A stretch of DNA of 64,000 nt from NCBI RefSeq assembly GCF_900046455.1, contig NZ_FCOT01000013.1:992001-1056000 (forward strand), written 5' to 3'. Below are positions 51,600 through 60,231 of this stretch, in pieces. The translations under genes were made by a program, and so were the position numbers. This DNA comes from Cellulomonas timonensis. GTDB lineage: Bacteria > Actinomycetota > Actinomycetes > Actinomycetales > Cellulomonadaceae. The stretch's first letter is position 1. Each line of letters opens with the position of its first letter. Under the pieces are notes generated by a model that saw only the letters and a program-made list of their open reading frames with translations, searched no databases and was not told the DNA's origin.

Positions 51600-52817
51600 C
51601 TATCCGTTCGACCGACGGCCAGCCCGCCGCGCGAAGGCGTCCATCGCGTCCGTGACCGCGGTGATCTGCCAGATGCGGTCCCGCTTCGCGGTGCTCGCCA
51701 GCGTCACGACGCCCGCCCCTGCCAAGAGGTCCAGGGCGTTGCGGGCGGTGCGTGTGGTGACGCCGAGCTCGCGGGCCACGCGTTCGGCGTTGACCACCGG
51801 TTGGCGCATCAGCAGGTCGATCAGCGGCCAGGCGGCGGAGTCGGCGCGGGCCACGAGGCTCGCGCGGGCCGTCTCACGGATCACGGCCATCTCGGACGCG
51901 AGCTGCCGCCCGTTCGACACGGCGGCGAACGCCGCGCGCGCCGTCTCCGTGACGATCGCGTCGGGGTGGCCCTCCCGGTAGGCGGTGAGCGCCTGGAAAT
52001 ACCGTGCCGTGTCACGCAGCAGCCCTGAGGAGACCGGCACGGTGGAGTGCCGAGTCAAACCACGCCCGCGCAGCAGGGTGTGCATGATCGCGCGGCCGGT
52101 GCGGCCGTTGCCGTCGAGGAACGGGTGGATGGTCTCGAACTGCGCATGGACGAGCGCCGCGTGGGCGAGCACCGGGATGTCGTCCCGCGCGGCGAAGCCG
52201 ACGAGATCGTCGATGAGCGCCGGCACCCGATCAGCGTGCGGTGGGACGAACTCGGCGCCATGCGGGCTCGCGTCCGAGCCCCCCACCCACACCTGCTCGC
52301 TCCGCAGCCCGCCGACGATCCCGGGGTCGGAATGCTCGAGCAGCCTCTGGTGCGTCTCGATGATCGACTGCCGCGTGATGCCGGTCCCCACCTCCAGGGC
52401 ACGCTGCATCGCGCGGACATTGGCGACGACGAGCTCGGCGTTCTGCCGCGACCCCAAGTCGAGCTCGGCGATGGCCAGGTTGCGGGCGTTGGACGTCAGC
52501 CGCTCGATCTGGGAGCTGGACGCCGACTCGCTGCGCAGCAGGATGGCGGGCATGGCGACGGGCATGGCCACCATCTCGGCGTCGAACCGCACCACCTCGG
52601 CGCTCGCCGACGCCACGATCGCGGCCGTCTCGGGCTCCAGCCGCACCTCGAGGGGCGCGATGAACCCCGGAACGCTCGCCTCGTAGGGCCGCGCGATCCG
52701 GATGCGCTCCCAGACGTCGAGTCGCCCGGGGTCGATACGCGAGGTCCACTCGCGACGCTCGACTCCGAGTGGCGGCCACCCAGGGGTGACGAGCTCTCGA
52801 CTCATAGGCTTCCCCAT
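51600..52817 (-). CDS. Fic-domain AMP-transferase-like protein
   Basis: 405 residues from ATG 52817 (ATG 52805 also possible). Complete Fic motif 'TIHPFLDGNGRTGRAIMHTLL' in part (H-P-F-x-D-G-N-G-R-x-x-R). An N-terminal helix at about 95-107 with 'SASSSQIERL' resembles the inhibitory motif (S/T)-x-x-x-E of class II Fic proteins. After the Fic domain a winged helix ('RVARELGVTTRTARNALDLLAGAGVV' in part) may bind DNA. It transfers AMP (or another nucleotide) to target proteins and may control its own gene through the inverted repeat at 52826-52859. Confidence 0.92.
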   Translation of the reverse strand: MGKPMSRELVTPGWPPLGVERREWTSRIDPGRLDVWERIRIARPYEASVPGFIAPLEVRLEPETAAIVASASAEVVRFDAEMVAMPVAMPAILLRSESASSSQIERLTSNARNLAIAELDLGSRQNAELVVANVRAMQRALEVGTGITRQSIIETHQRLLEHSDPGIVGGLRSEQVWVGGSDASPHGAEFVPPHADRVPALIDDLVGFAARDDIPVLAHAALVHAQFETIHPFLDGNGRTGRAIMHTLLRGRGLTRHSTVPVSSGLLRDTARYFQALTAYREGHPDAIVTETARAAFAAVSNGRQLASEMAVIRETARASLVARADSAAWPLIDLLMRQPVVNAERVARELGVTTRTARNALDLLAGAGVVTLASTAKRDRIWQITAVTDAMDAFARRAGRRSNG

Positions 52818-52825
52818 CTCGCGCT

Positions 52826-52859
52826 CTTACGGAAGGCTAGCACCGCATCCTTCCGTAAG
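52826..52859. promoter_or_regulatory. Inverted-repeat operator upstream of fic
   Basis: CTTACGGAAG…CTTCCGTAAG: perfect 10-bp arms, 14-base spacer, just before the Fic start. Each arm is itself near-symmetric (CTTnCGnAAG). A -10-like TAGCCT on the minus strand lies between the arms, so a bound protein would block transcription. Confidence 0.65.
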
Positions 52860-52932
52860 GGCATCGCCGACGGAACGATATGGGCGCGTTGAGAGGAGCC
52901 ATCCGGCAAGGGCTTCACCCGGAGGCGAGCTC

Positions 52933-53244
52933 CTAGCCATCCGACCGCCGACCAGCCAGCCGCGCGAAGGGGCCAGCACCGACCGGCTCGGCGCCCGGCA
53001 CGGGCTGGTTGATCTCAGCCCACACCGCGTCGAGGGACAGCCCGAGCACCTGGGCGAGCGCTGCGACGGTCGGGAAGGCGGGCGTCGCCACGCGGCCCGA
53101 CTCGATCTTCCGCAGGGTCTCCGGCGACACCCGCGCGTCGAGCGCGACCTCGAGCATCGAGCGCTCGCCCCGGGCGCGACGCAGCAGGGCTCCGAGGCGC
53201 TGTCCGCGCTCGACCTCGGCCGGAGTGAGGGGCAGTCTGACCAT
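52933..53244 (-). CDS. XRE-family helix-turn-helix regulator
   Basis: 103 residues. 'GQRLGALLRRARGERSMLEVALDARVSPETLRKIESGRVATPAFPTVAALAQVLG' in pieces: a five-helix XRE domain with recognition helix 'SPETLRKIESGR'. The remainder is a short Pro/Gly-rich tail. It is divergent from the methionine aminopeptidase gene; the shared operator at 53252-53284 suggests control of both. Confidence 0.9.
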   Translation of the reverse strand: MVRLPLTPAEVERGQRLGALLRRARGERSMLEVALDARVSPETLRKIESGRVATPAFPTVAALAQVLGLSLDAVWAEINQPVPGAEPVGAGPFARLAGRRSDG

Positions 53245-53251
53245 GGGGCCG

Positions 53252-53284
53252 ATACTAATCCCGGGATAGTATGGCCGGTATAGT
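53252..53284. promoter_or_regulatory. Shared operator/promoter between the XRE gene and map
   Basis: ATACTA…TAGTAT (53252-53257, 53267-53272) around the palindrome TCCCGGGA. On the minus strand ACTATACCGG and ACTATCCCGG repeat 14 bp apart. TATAGT at 53279 can be the -10 of map and TAGTAT at 53257 the -10 of the regulator, so the repeats cover both promoters. Confidence 0.65.
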
Positions 53285-53310
53285 TATTGGCTCGTTGCGA
53301 GAGGCGCCCC

Positions 53311-54081
53311 ATGATCGAGATCCTGAACTCCACCGAGCTGGGCCGAGCGAAGCGGACGGGCGCCCTCGTCGGCGGCATCCTGCAGGCGCTCCGGAGCCGC
53401 GCCACAGTCGGCACGAACCTGCTCGACCTCGACCGCTGGGCCCAGCGCATGATCCTCGACGCCGGCGCGCAGTCCTGCTACGTCGACTACGAGCCGTCCT
53501 TCGGTCGCGGGCCCTTCGGCCACTACATCTGCACGTCCGTCAACGACGCCGTGCTCCACGGGCTGCCCCACGACTACACGCTCGCCGACGGCGACCTGCT
53601 GACCCTCGACCTGGCGGTCTCCCTCGACGGGATCGCCGCCGACTCCGCCATCAGCTTCGTCGTGGGCCCGTCACAACCCCCGGAGAGCATCGCGATGATC
53701 CGCGCCACTGAGCGCGCGCTGGCCGCCGGGATCGCCGCCGCCCGGCCAGGCGCCCGCGTCGGCGACATCTCCCACGCCATCGGCACGGTGCTCAGCGAGG
53801 CCGGCTACCCGGTCAACACCGAGTTCGGCGGGCACGGCATCGGATCCACGATGCACCAGGATCCGCACGTCACGAACACCGGACGCCCCGGCCGCGGGTA
53901 CACGCTGCGCCCCGGCCTGCTGCTCGCCCTCGAGCCCTGGGTCATGGCGGACACCGCAGAGCTCGTCACCGACGCCGACGGATGGACGCTCCGCAGCGCC
54001 ACCGGCTGCCGCACCGCGCACAGCGAGCACACCATCGCCATCACCGATGACGGCGCCCAGATCCTCACCCTGCCCGCGTAG
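53311..54081 (+). CDS. map: Type I methionine aminopeptidase
   Basis: 256 residues from ATG 53311. Pita-bread fold with the di-metal ligands: Asp in 'LTLDLAVSLDGIAADSAISF' in part (two Asp), His in 'GGHGIGSTMHQDPHV', Glu in 'LLALEPWV' and Glu in 'AHSEHTIAI'. 'HYICTSVNDAVLHGLP' is the substrate loop. Likely an extra copy, since it is away from the ribosomal-protein/adk cluster where actinobacteria keep the main map and has its own XRE regulator. Confidence 0.93.
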   Translation: MIEILNSTELGRAKRTGALVGGILQALRSRATVGTNLLDLDRWAQRMILDAGAQSCYVDYEPSFGRGPFGHYICTSVNDAVLHGLPHDYTLADGDLLTLDLAVSLDGIAADSAISFVVGPSQPPESIAMIRATERALAAGIAAARPGARVGDISHAIGTVLSEAGYPVNTEFGGHGIGSTMHQDPHVTNTGRPGRGYTLRPGLLLALEPWVMADTAELVTDADGWTLRSATGCRTAHSEHTIAITDDGAQILTLPA

Positions 54082-54142
54082 GCGCCGGCGTGAGGCGAGG
54101 GCCGTGTCCAAGGGCGGGCTGCGATCACGGGCTGGGCGTCGG

Positions 54143-56704
54143 TCACGCGCTGGCGTCGAGCAGGCCTCGCAGGTAGTTCCCGGTGACGCTGCGCGGATCG
54201 GCCGCGACCTGCTCGGGGGTCCCGGTGGCGACGATGCGCCCACCCGCGTCCCCGCCGCCAGGACCGAGGTCGACCACGTGGTCGGCGCTCGCGATCACGT
54301 CGAGGTCGTGCTCGATGACCACGACCGTCGCGCCGGTCTCGACGAGGCGCTGCAGCACCTCGAGGAGGACCCGGACGTCCAGCGGGTGCAGGCCGATGGT
54401 CGGCTCGTCGAGCACGAAGACCGCGTCACCCTGGTCGCGGTCGAGGTCGGAGCCGAGCTTCAGCCGCTGCGCCTCACCGCCGGACAGGTTCGGCGTCGCC
54501 TCGCCCAGCGTGAGGTAGCCGAGCCCCAGGTCGACAAGCGTCTGGAGCCGGGCGCGGATCTTCCGCAGGCCGCCGACCTGGCCGAGGGCCTCGACCACGG
54601 TGAGGCCGAGGAGCTCGGGCAGCGTCAGTCCCCCGTCGGGCTCCATCGCGTCCACGGCCCGGCGCACCTGATCGGCCGCGGGGGCGTACCGGCTGCCGCC
54701 ACATGCCGTGCAGACGATGTCGACGTCCGGCAGGAACTGGACGTCGAGGGAGATCTGCCCGGTCCCCTCGCACGTGGGGCACCGCAGGGAGCCGGTGTTG
54801 TAGGAGAAGTCGCCGGCCTTCAGGCCCAGGCGCTGGGCGGCGGGGGCGGCGGCGTACGCGCGACGCAGGTCGTCGAGGATCCCGCTGTAGGTGGCCACCG
54901 TGGATCGGACGTTCACGCCGATCGGCGTGGCGTCGACGAGGTTGACGCGGACGATGCCCGCGGGATCCACCGCGCGGACGTGGGCGGGCAGCGGCGCCCC
55001 GCTGGCAGCGGCCCGCAACGCGGGAACCAGGCTCTCCAAGACGAGGGTCGTCTTGCCCGAGCCGGACACACCCGTGACGACGGACAGGCGCCCCCGCGGG
55101 AGGTCGAGCGCGAGAGGGCGGACCGTGTGGATCGGCCCGGTCTCGAGGTGGATCCGCCCCAAGTCGAAGACTGCGCCGGCCGCCGCGCGAGGGCGGCCTC
55201 CGACCCGCTCGCGACCGGAGAGGAACGGCCCGATCCGCGACGCGGGACTCTCGGCGACGGCGTCCACGGTTCCGGCGGCCAGGATCGCGCCGCCCTCCCT
55301 CCCCGAGCCGGGCCCCAGCTCGATGAGGTGATCGGCTTGGCGCAGCAGCTGCACGTCATGGTCGACGAGCACCACGGAGTTGCCGTTGTCGAGCAGGCTG
55401 CGCATCACGCCGAGGAGGCCGTCCACGTTGGAGGGGTGCAGGCCGACCGACGGCTCGTCGAGCACGTACAGCACACCGGTGGTCTGGTTGCGGACCGCCC
55501 GGGAGAGCTGCACCCGCTGACGCTCACCAGTGGACAGGGTTGAGCTCGCGCGGTCGAGGGCGAGGTAGCCGAGGCCCAGCTCGACGAGCCGCTCGGTGGT
55601 CTCGAGCATCTGGCTGACGATCGCGTCGGCCATCGGGGCCAGCGCCCTGGGCGCCGTCTCCACGAGGCGCGGAGCCCAGGCGACGAGCTCGTCGAGCGTC
55701 TTCGAGGTCGCCTCGGCGAGGTCGATCCCGTCGACCAGCGTCGAGCGGGCGCGCGCGCTCAGCCGGGACCCGTGGCAGTCGGGGCACACCTGGACGCTCA
55801 GGAACTGCTCGACGCGATCGAGGCCCTTCTGGGTGGTGGCTCCCTTGAGGGCCTCCTGGACGGCTTGGCGCGCGTTGCGGAACTCGGCGTTGAGCTTGAA
55901 CACCTTGCCGTTCTTGGACGGGTACATGACCTCGCGCCTGACGGGAGGCCCGTCGAAGACGATCTGCCTCTCGGCCTCCGTGAGGTCGGCGAAGGGCACG
56001 TCGGTGCGCACCCCCAGCTCGCCCGCGACCTGCGGGACGAGGGTCAGCCCGAACAGCCGCCACGGCGCCACCGCCCCGTCGGCGATGCTGCGCGCGGGGT
56101 CGGGCACCAGGGCGCCCAGGTCCACCTCACGCACGACGCCCGTGCCCGAGCAGCGAGGGCATGCGCCGTCGCTGTTGAACGAGAAGGACTCCGCGCTCGG
56201 CGGGCCGAAGACGGCCTGGCACACGGGGCAGGTCAACGGCCGATCCAGCGCGACGTCGGCCGTCGGCTCGAGCCGGTGCCCGTTCGGGCACTGGTGCGAC
56301 CCGAGCCGCGAGTAGGCCAGACGGAGGCTGTTGAGCAGCTCGGTCGACGTTCCGAAAGTGCTCCGCACCCCGGGGACGGCAGGTCGCTGCCGGAGCGCCA
56401 GCGCGGCGGGGACGTGCGCCACGCTGTCCACGTCAGCCCTGCCCGCCTGGCTGAGCCGTCGCCGGGTGTAGGTCGACAACGCCTCCAGGTAGCGCCGGGA
56501 GCCCTCGGCGTAGAGCACCCCCAGCGCCAGGGACGACTTGCCCGACCCGGAGACCCCCGCCATGGCCACCATCTGGTGGAGCGGGACCGACACGTCGATG
56601 TCGCGGAGGTTGTGCACCCGCGCGCCGGTCACGTCGATCGTGGCGCTCGCCCGGTACGCGGGGACGACCCGGCCGCCGTCGCCGGCGTGCCCTTGCTCGG
56701 TCAC
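54143..56704 (-). CDS. UvrA-like ABC ATPase (short, drug-resistance/UvrA2 type)
   Basis: 853 residues from GTG 56704 (GAGGAG six bases upstream; ATG 56731 is the alternative). Two ABC units: Walker A 'GVSGSGKSSLA' and 'GVSGSGKTTLV', signatures 'LSTGERQRVQLSRA' and 'NLSGGEAQRLKL', Walker B 'VLDEPSVGLHPS' and 'VLDEPTIGLHPL'. Zinc modules 'CPNGH…CPVC', 'CPRCSGTG', 'CPDCHGSR' and 'CPTCEGTG…CTACGGS'. About 100 residues shorter than housekeeping UvrA, lacking most of the UvrB-binding region, as in UvrA2/DrrC-type proteins tied to DNA-damaging drug tolerance. Confidence 0.9.
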   Translation of the reverse strand: MTEQGHAGDGGRVVPAYRASATIDVTGARVHNLRDIDVSVPLHQMVAMAGVSGSGKSSLALGVLYAEGSRRYLEALSTYTRRRLSQAGRADVDSVAHVPAALALRQRPAVPGVRSTFGTSTELLNSLRLAYSRLGSHQCPNGHRLEPTADVALDRPLTCPVCQAVFGPPSAESFSFNSDGACPRCSGTGVVREVDLGALVPDPARSIADGAVAPWRLFGLTLVPQVAGELGVRTDVPFADLTEAERQIVFDGPPVRREVMYPSKNGKVFKLNAEFRNARQAVQEALKGATTQKGLDRVEQFLSVQVCPDCHGSRLSARARSTLVDGIDLAEATSKTLDELVAWAPRLVETAPRALAPMADAIVSQMLETTERLVELGLGYLALDRASSTLSTGERQRVQLSRAVRNQTTGVLYVLDEPSVGLHPSNVDGLLGVMRSLLDNGNSVVLVDHDVQLLRQADHLIELGPGSGREGGAILAAGTVDAVAESPASRIGPFLSGRERVGGRPRAAAGAVFDLGRIHLETGPIHTVRPLALDLPRGRLSVVTGVSGSGKTTLVLESLVPALRAAASGAPLPAHVRAVDPAGIVRVNLVDATPIGVNVRSTVATYSGILDDLRRAYAAAPAAQRLGLKAGDFSYNTGSLRCPTCEGTGQISLDVQFLPDVDIVCTACGGSRYAPAADQVRRAVDAMEPDGGLTLPELLGLTVVEALGQVGGLRKIRARLQTLVDLGLGYLTLGEATPNLSGGEAQRLKLGSDLDRDQGDAVFVLDEPTIGLHPLDVRVLLEVLQRLVETGATVVVIEHDLDVIASADHVVDLGPGGGDAGGRIVATGTPEQVAADPRSVTGNYLRGLLDASA

Positions 56705-56816
56705 TGGTATCTCCTCACTCGGCGACGCCACCCGGCGATGCCGTCCCTGCCATCGTGCCGTCGCTCAGGAGTCGGAGCACACGTTCGAGCCAGCGTGCTC
56801 CGCCTCCGCGCACAGC

Positions 56817-57038
56817 TCATCCACGAGCGTCGCCGGCTCCGCACGCCCTGGAATCAACGAGAGCCCCTTCGGGCCGGCGCGATAGCGGCTGTGATCGCTT
56901 GCGCGTCGCTGTCACGCAGCGACTTCTCGCGTTCGTGAGTCTCGACCTTGAAGGGTTCCCCCAGGCCATGCTGGCTTCCGCCCGGTGCTCCACGATGGCG
57001 CAGAAGACGCACTCCGTGGCCGCCAGTTCCTCGGTCAT
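56817..57038 (-). pseudogene. HIT-protein N-terminal remnant
   Basis: 'TECVFCAIVEHRAEASMAW' is the start of a HIT-family protein (C-x-F-C-x-I-V), but the expected continuation to the H-x-H-x-H active site is gone after about 27 residues; what follows is a different frame or unrelated sequence ('EPFKVETHEREKSLRDSDAQ' in another frame). Its ATG overlaps the stop of the truncated GNAT as ATGA. Confidence 0.6.
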
Positions 57039-57268
57039 GTGCGCACGCCACGGGTGAGGTTCGGCAGGACCACGCAGTCGGCGCTGCCCGCCAGTGCGTC
57101 GCCGACGGCAGCCACCAGGATCGTCCGGCCCGGTTGGCTGCGGATCGCCGCCCAGACCTCCTGCGCACGGGCCTCGGGCAAGGCCGAGTCGTCAGGGTTC
57201 AGCTCGCCATAGAGCCCCAGCAAGCCCTGCAGGTCCGCATCTTCAGCGGGCCGGATGATGGCCGTCAC
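57035..57268 (-). pseudogene. Truncated GNAT acetyltransferase
   Basis: 77 residues: 'TAIIRPAEDADLQGLLGLYGELNP' in part to 'VVLPNLTRGVR', the first half of a GNAT of about 150 residues. In intact relatives N-L-T-R-G is followed by the E-N-V-V-T-H strand and the acetyl-CoA loop; here it stops at once. It is probably non-functional. A deletion that joined it to a HIT gene is the simplest reading; an assembly error cannot be ruled out. Confidence 0.65.
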
Positions 57269-57302
57269 GTCCGCGAGCCTAGGCCGCTCAAGGTCCGCCG
57301 TG

Positions 57303-58160
57303 TCAGGTCGTGGCGCGGGTGGCCCAGAAGGCGACGGCCGCCGCTGCGGCCACGTTGAGCGAGTCGACGCCCCCGGCCATCGGGATGCGCACGGTCAGGT
57401 CGGCCGCCGCGACTGTCGTCGCCTTCAACCCGTGGCCCTCGGCGCCGAGGATCAGCGCGAGGCGCTCCGGCAGGTCGCGCTCGAGCGCATCGAGGCTGAT
57501 CGAGTCGTCGGAGAGCGCGAGGGCCGCAGTGACGAACCCCGCGTCGCGCAGGGTCGCCATCCCGGCGGGCCACTCGTCGATGCGGGTCCACGGCACCTGG
57601 AACACGGTGCCCATCGACACGCGCACCGAGCGCCGGTAAAGCGGGTCGGCGCAGCGCGGGGTGACCAGCACCGCGTCGACGCCCAGGGCTGCGGCTGAGC
57701 GGAACGCGGCGCCCACGTTGGTGTGGTCGACGATGTCCTCGAGCACGGCCACCCGCCGAGCCCCGCTGCCACCGCGCGCCCCGCGCAGCACGTCCTCCAC
57801 GGACGGCAACACCGGCCGGTGCATCGCGGCCAGCGCCCCGCGGTGCACATGGAAGCCGGTGATGGCCTCGAGCACGTCGGGCTCGGCGACGTAGACGGGC
57901 ACCCGCGTGCCGTCGTCGGGCAGGCCCGCGAGCATCTCCTCCAGGTCGGGCAGCCAGCGCGGGGAGACCAGCACCGAGCGTGGCCGGTGACCGGCGTCGA
58001 TCGCGCGGCGCAGCACGGTGGAGCTCTCCGCGATGTACAGGCCCTTGGCGGGCTCGTGCTTGGAGCGCAGCGCGACGTCGGTCAGCGAGACGTAGTCGGC
58101 GAGGCGCTCGTCGGCGGGGTCGGTGAGGGGGATGATCTCGGGCGCTGGCACGTCGACCAT
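57303..58160 (-). CDS. TrmH/SpoU-family RNA methyltransferase
   Basis: 285 residues from ATG 58160 (or the adjacent ATG 58163). SPOUT fold: N-terminal substrate-binding domain 'YIAESSTVLRRAIDAGHRPRSVLVSPR' in part, then motif 1 'VLEDIVDHTNVGAAFRSAAALG' in part, motif 2 'ALILGAEGHGL' and motif 3 'VRIPMAGGVDSLNVAAAAAV' in part (trefoil knot with SAM). Probably 2'-O-methylates rRNA or tRNA; the position is unknown. Confidence 0.92.
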   Translation of the reverse strand: MVDVPAPEIIPLTDPADERLADYVSLTDVALRSKHEPAKGLYIAESSTVLRRAIDAGHRPRSVLVSPRWLPDLEEMLAGLPDDGTRVPVYVAEPDVLEAITGFHVHRGALAAMHRPVLPSVEDVLRGARGGSGARRVAVLEDIVDHTNVGAAFRSAAALGVDAVLVTPRCADPLYRRSVRVSMGTVFQVPWTRIDEWPAGMATLRDAGFVTAALALSDDSISLDALERDLPERLALILGAEGHGLKATTVAAADLTVRIPMAGGVDSLNVAAAAAVAFWATRATT

Positions 58161-58173
58161 CATCCCGCGATTG

Positions 58174-58209
58174 GCGCCCCGGCCCGGACCACCGTCCGGG
58201 CCGGGGCGC
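58174..58209 (-). terminator. Terminator of the ABC exporter operon
   Basis: A perfect 16-bp stem (GCGCCCCGGCCCGGAC and complement) with a 4-base loop, between the exporter operon and the methyltransferase gene. Confidence 0.85.
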
Positions 58210-58230
58210 GTCGGACGCCAGTCGAGCGCC

Positions 58231-60231
58231 CTAGTCGAGCGCCGTGGCCGCCTCCGCGAACTGCGAGGCGTACAGCCGCGCATAGGCGCCGTCGGCCGCG
58301 AGCAGCTCGTCATGGGTGCCCTGCTCGACGATCGACCCGTGCTCCATGACGAGGATGACGTCCGCGTCGCGGATCGTGGACAGCCGGTGCGCGATGACGA
58401 AGGACGTCCGCCCGGCGCGCAGCGCGTTCATCGCCTGCTGCACGAGCACCTCGGTGCGGGTGTCCACCGAGGACGTCGCCTCGTCGAGCACCAGGATCGC
58501 GGGGTCGGCGACGAACGCGCGGGCGATGGTGAGCAGCTGCTTCTCCCCCGCGCTGACATTCGACCCCTCGTCGTCGATCACCGTGTCGTAGCCCTCGGCG
58601 AGGGTCCGCACGAAGTGGTCGACGTGCGTGGTCCGCGCCGCCTCGATGAGGTGCTCGCGGGTGATCTCGTCGGCGGCGTAGGCGATGTTCTCGGCGATGG
58701 AGCCGCTGATCAGCCACGTGTCCTGCAGCACCATGCCGATCTGCGAGCGCAGGTCGTCCCTGGTCATGGCGGCGGTGTCCACCCCGTCGAGGGTGATGCG
58801 CCCGGAGTCGACCTCGTAGAACCGCATGAGCAGGTTCACCAGCGTGGTCTTGCCGGCGCCGGTGGGGCCGACGATGGCGACGGTCTGCCCGGGCTCGGCC
58901 ACGAAGGACAGGTGCTCGATGAGCGGGTTCTCCCGGTCGTAGCTGAACGAGACGTCCTCGAAGGCCACGCGGCCCAGCACCGGGGTGGGCACGGGCGCCG
59001 CGGGGTCCGGGTCGGGGCTCTGCTCCTCGGCGTCCAGCAGGTCGAAGACGCGCTCGGCGGACGCGACGCCGGACTGGAGGAGGTTCATCATCGACGCGAT
59101 CTGCGTGAGCGGCTGCGTGAACTGCCGGGAGTACTGGATGAACGCCTGCACGTCGCCCAGCGACATGGTCCCCGACGCGACCCGCAGGCCGCCGATGACC
59201 GCGATGATCACGTAGTTGAGGTTCGACAGGAAGCCCAGCGCCGGCTGGATGATCCCCGAGATGAACTGCGCGCGGAACGAGGCCTCGTACAGCTTGCCGT
59301 TCTCGTCGTGGAACGTGGAGATCGCCTCGCGCTGGTGGCCGAACACCTTGACCAGCGCGTGGCCCGTGTACATCTCCTCGATGTGCGCGTTGAGCGTGCC
59401 GGTGCGCTGCCACTGCGCGACGAACTGCGGCTGGGACCGCTTGGCGATGGCGGCGGTCACCACCACGGAGAGCGGCACGGTCACCAGGGCCACGAGGGCC
59501 AGCAGCGGCGAGATCCAGAACATCATCGCGAGCACGCCGATCACGGTGAGCACGGAGGTGATCACCTGGGACAGGGTCTGCTGCAGGGTCTGGGCGATGT
59601 TGTCGATGTCGTTGGTGACGCGGCTGAGCACCTCGCCGCGGGGCTGCTTGTCGAAGTACGACAGTGGCAGCCGCTGGAGCTTGCGCTCGACGGACTCGCG
59701 CATCCGGAAGACGGTGCGCTGCACAATGCCCGCGGTGAGCCGGCCCTGCAGCCACCCGAACACGAACGACCCCACGTAGATAGCCAGGACGAGCAACAGC
59801 ACGTCGCGCAGGCGCGTGAAGTCGACGCCTTGCCCGGGCACCACGTCCGCGCCCGACAGCAGGTCCGCGAAGCTGTCCTCGCCCCTGGCGCGCAGCCCGG
59901 CGATGGCCTCGCTCTTGCTGATCCCCTCGGGCAGCTGGCGGCCGATGACGCCCTCGAAAATGATGTTCGTCGCCTGGCCGAGGATCTTCGGCCCGGTGAC
60001 GACGAGCGCCACCGACACAACCGCGAGCGCGACGGTCAACGCCATCTTCAGTCGCTCGGGCCGCAGGTAGCCGAGCAGCCGGCCGCCGGAGCCGCGGAAG
60101 TCCATCGACTTCTCGGTGGGCATGCCGAGCCCGCCCATCGGGCCGTGGCCGCCTCCGTGCGGAGGACGGCGCCCACCCGTCGCGGGCTTCTCCCCGACCG
60201 GCGCTGCGCCGGGTCGCTGGTTCGCGCTCAC
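58231..60231 (-). CDS. ABC exporter, second half (ATP-binding/permease)
   Basis: 666 residues from GTG 60231, overlapping the stop of its partner by 4 bases. A Gly/Pro/His-rich tail of about 45 residues ('RRPPHGGGHGPMGGLG') precedes six helices ('LPLSYFDKQPRGEVLSRVTNDIDNI' in part is the coupling region). ATPase: Walker A 'VGPTGAGKTTL', signature 'NVSAGEKQLL' (altered from L-S-G-G-Q), Walker B 'AILVLDEATSSVDT'. A long insert 'SKSEAIAGLRARGEDSFADLL' lies between helices 1 and 2. A type IV heterodimeric exporter half, probably for drugs or lipids. Confidence 0.93.
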   Translation of the reverse strand: MSANQRPGAAPVGEKPATGGRRPPHGGGHGPMGGLGMPTEKSMDFRGSGGRLLGYLRPERLKMALTVALAVVSVALVVTGPKILGQATNIIFEGVIGRQLPEGISKSEAIAGLRARGEDSFADLLSGADVVPGQGVDFTRLRDVLLLVLAIYVGSFVFGWLQGRLTAGIVQRTVFRMRESVERKLQRLPLSYFDKQPRGEVLSRVTNDIDNIAQTLQQTLSQVITSVLTVIGVLAMMFWISPLLALVALVTVPLSVVVTAAIAKRSQPQFVAQWQRTGTLNAHIEEMYTGHALVKVFGHQREAISTFHDENGKLYEASFRAQFISGIIQPALGFLSNLNYVIIAVIGGLRVASGTMSLGDVQAFIQYSRQFTQPLTQIASMMNLLQSGVASAERVFDLLDAEEQSPDPDPAAPVPTPVLGRVAFEDVSFSYDRENPLIEHLSFVAEPGQTVAIVGPTGAGKTTLVNLLMRFYEVDSGRITLDGVDTAAMTRDDLRSQIGMVLQDTWLISGSIAENIAYAADEITREHLIEAARTTHVDHFVRTLAEGYDTVIDDEGSNVSAGEKQLLTIARAFVADPAILVLDEATSSVDTRTEVLVQQAMNALRAGRTSFVIAHRLSTIRDADVILVMEHGSIVEQGTHDELLAADGAYARLYASQFAEAATALD

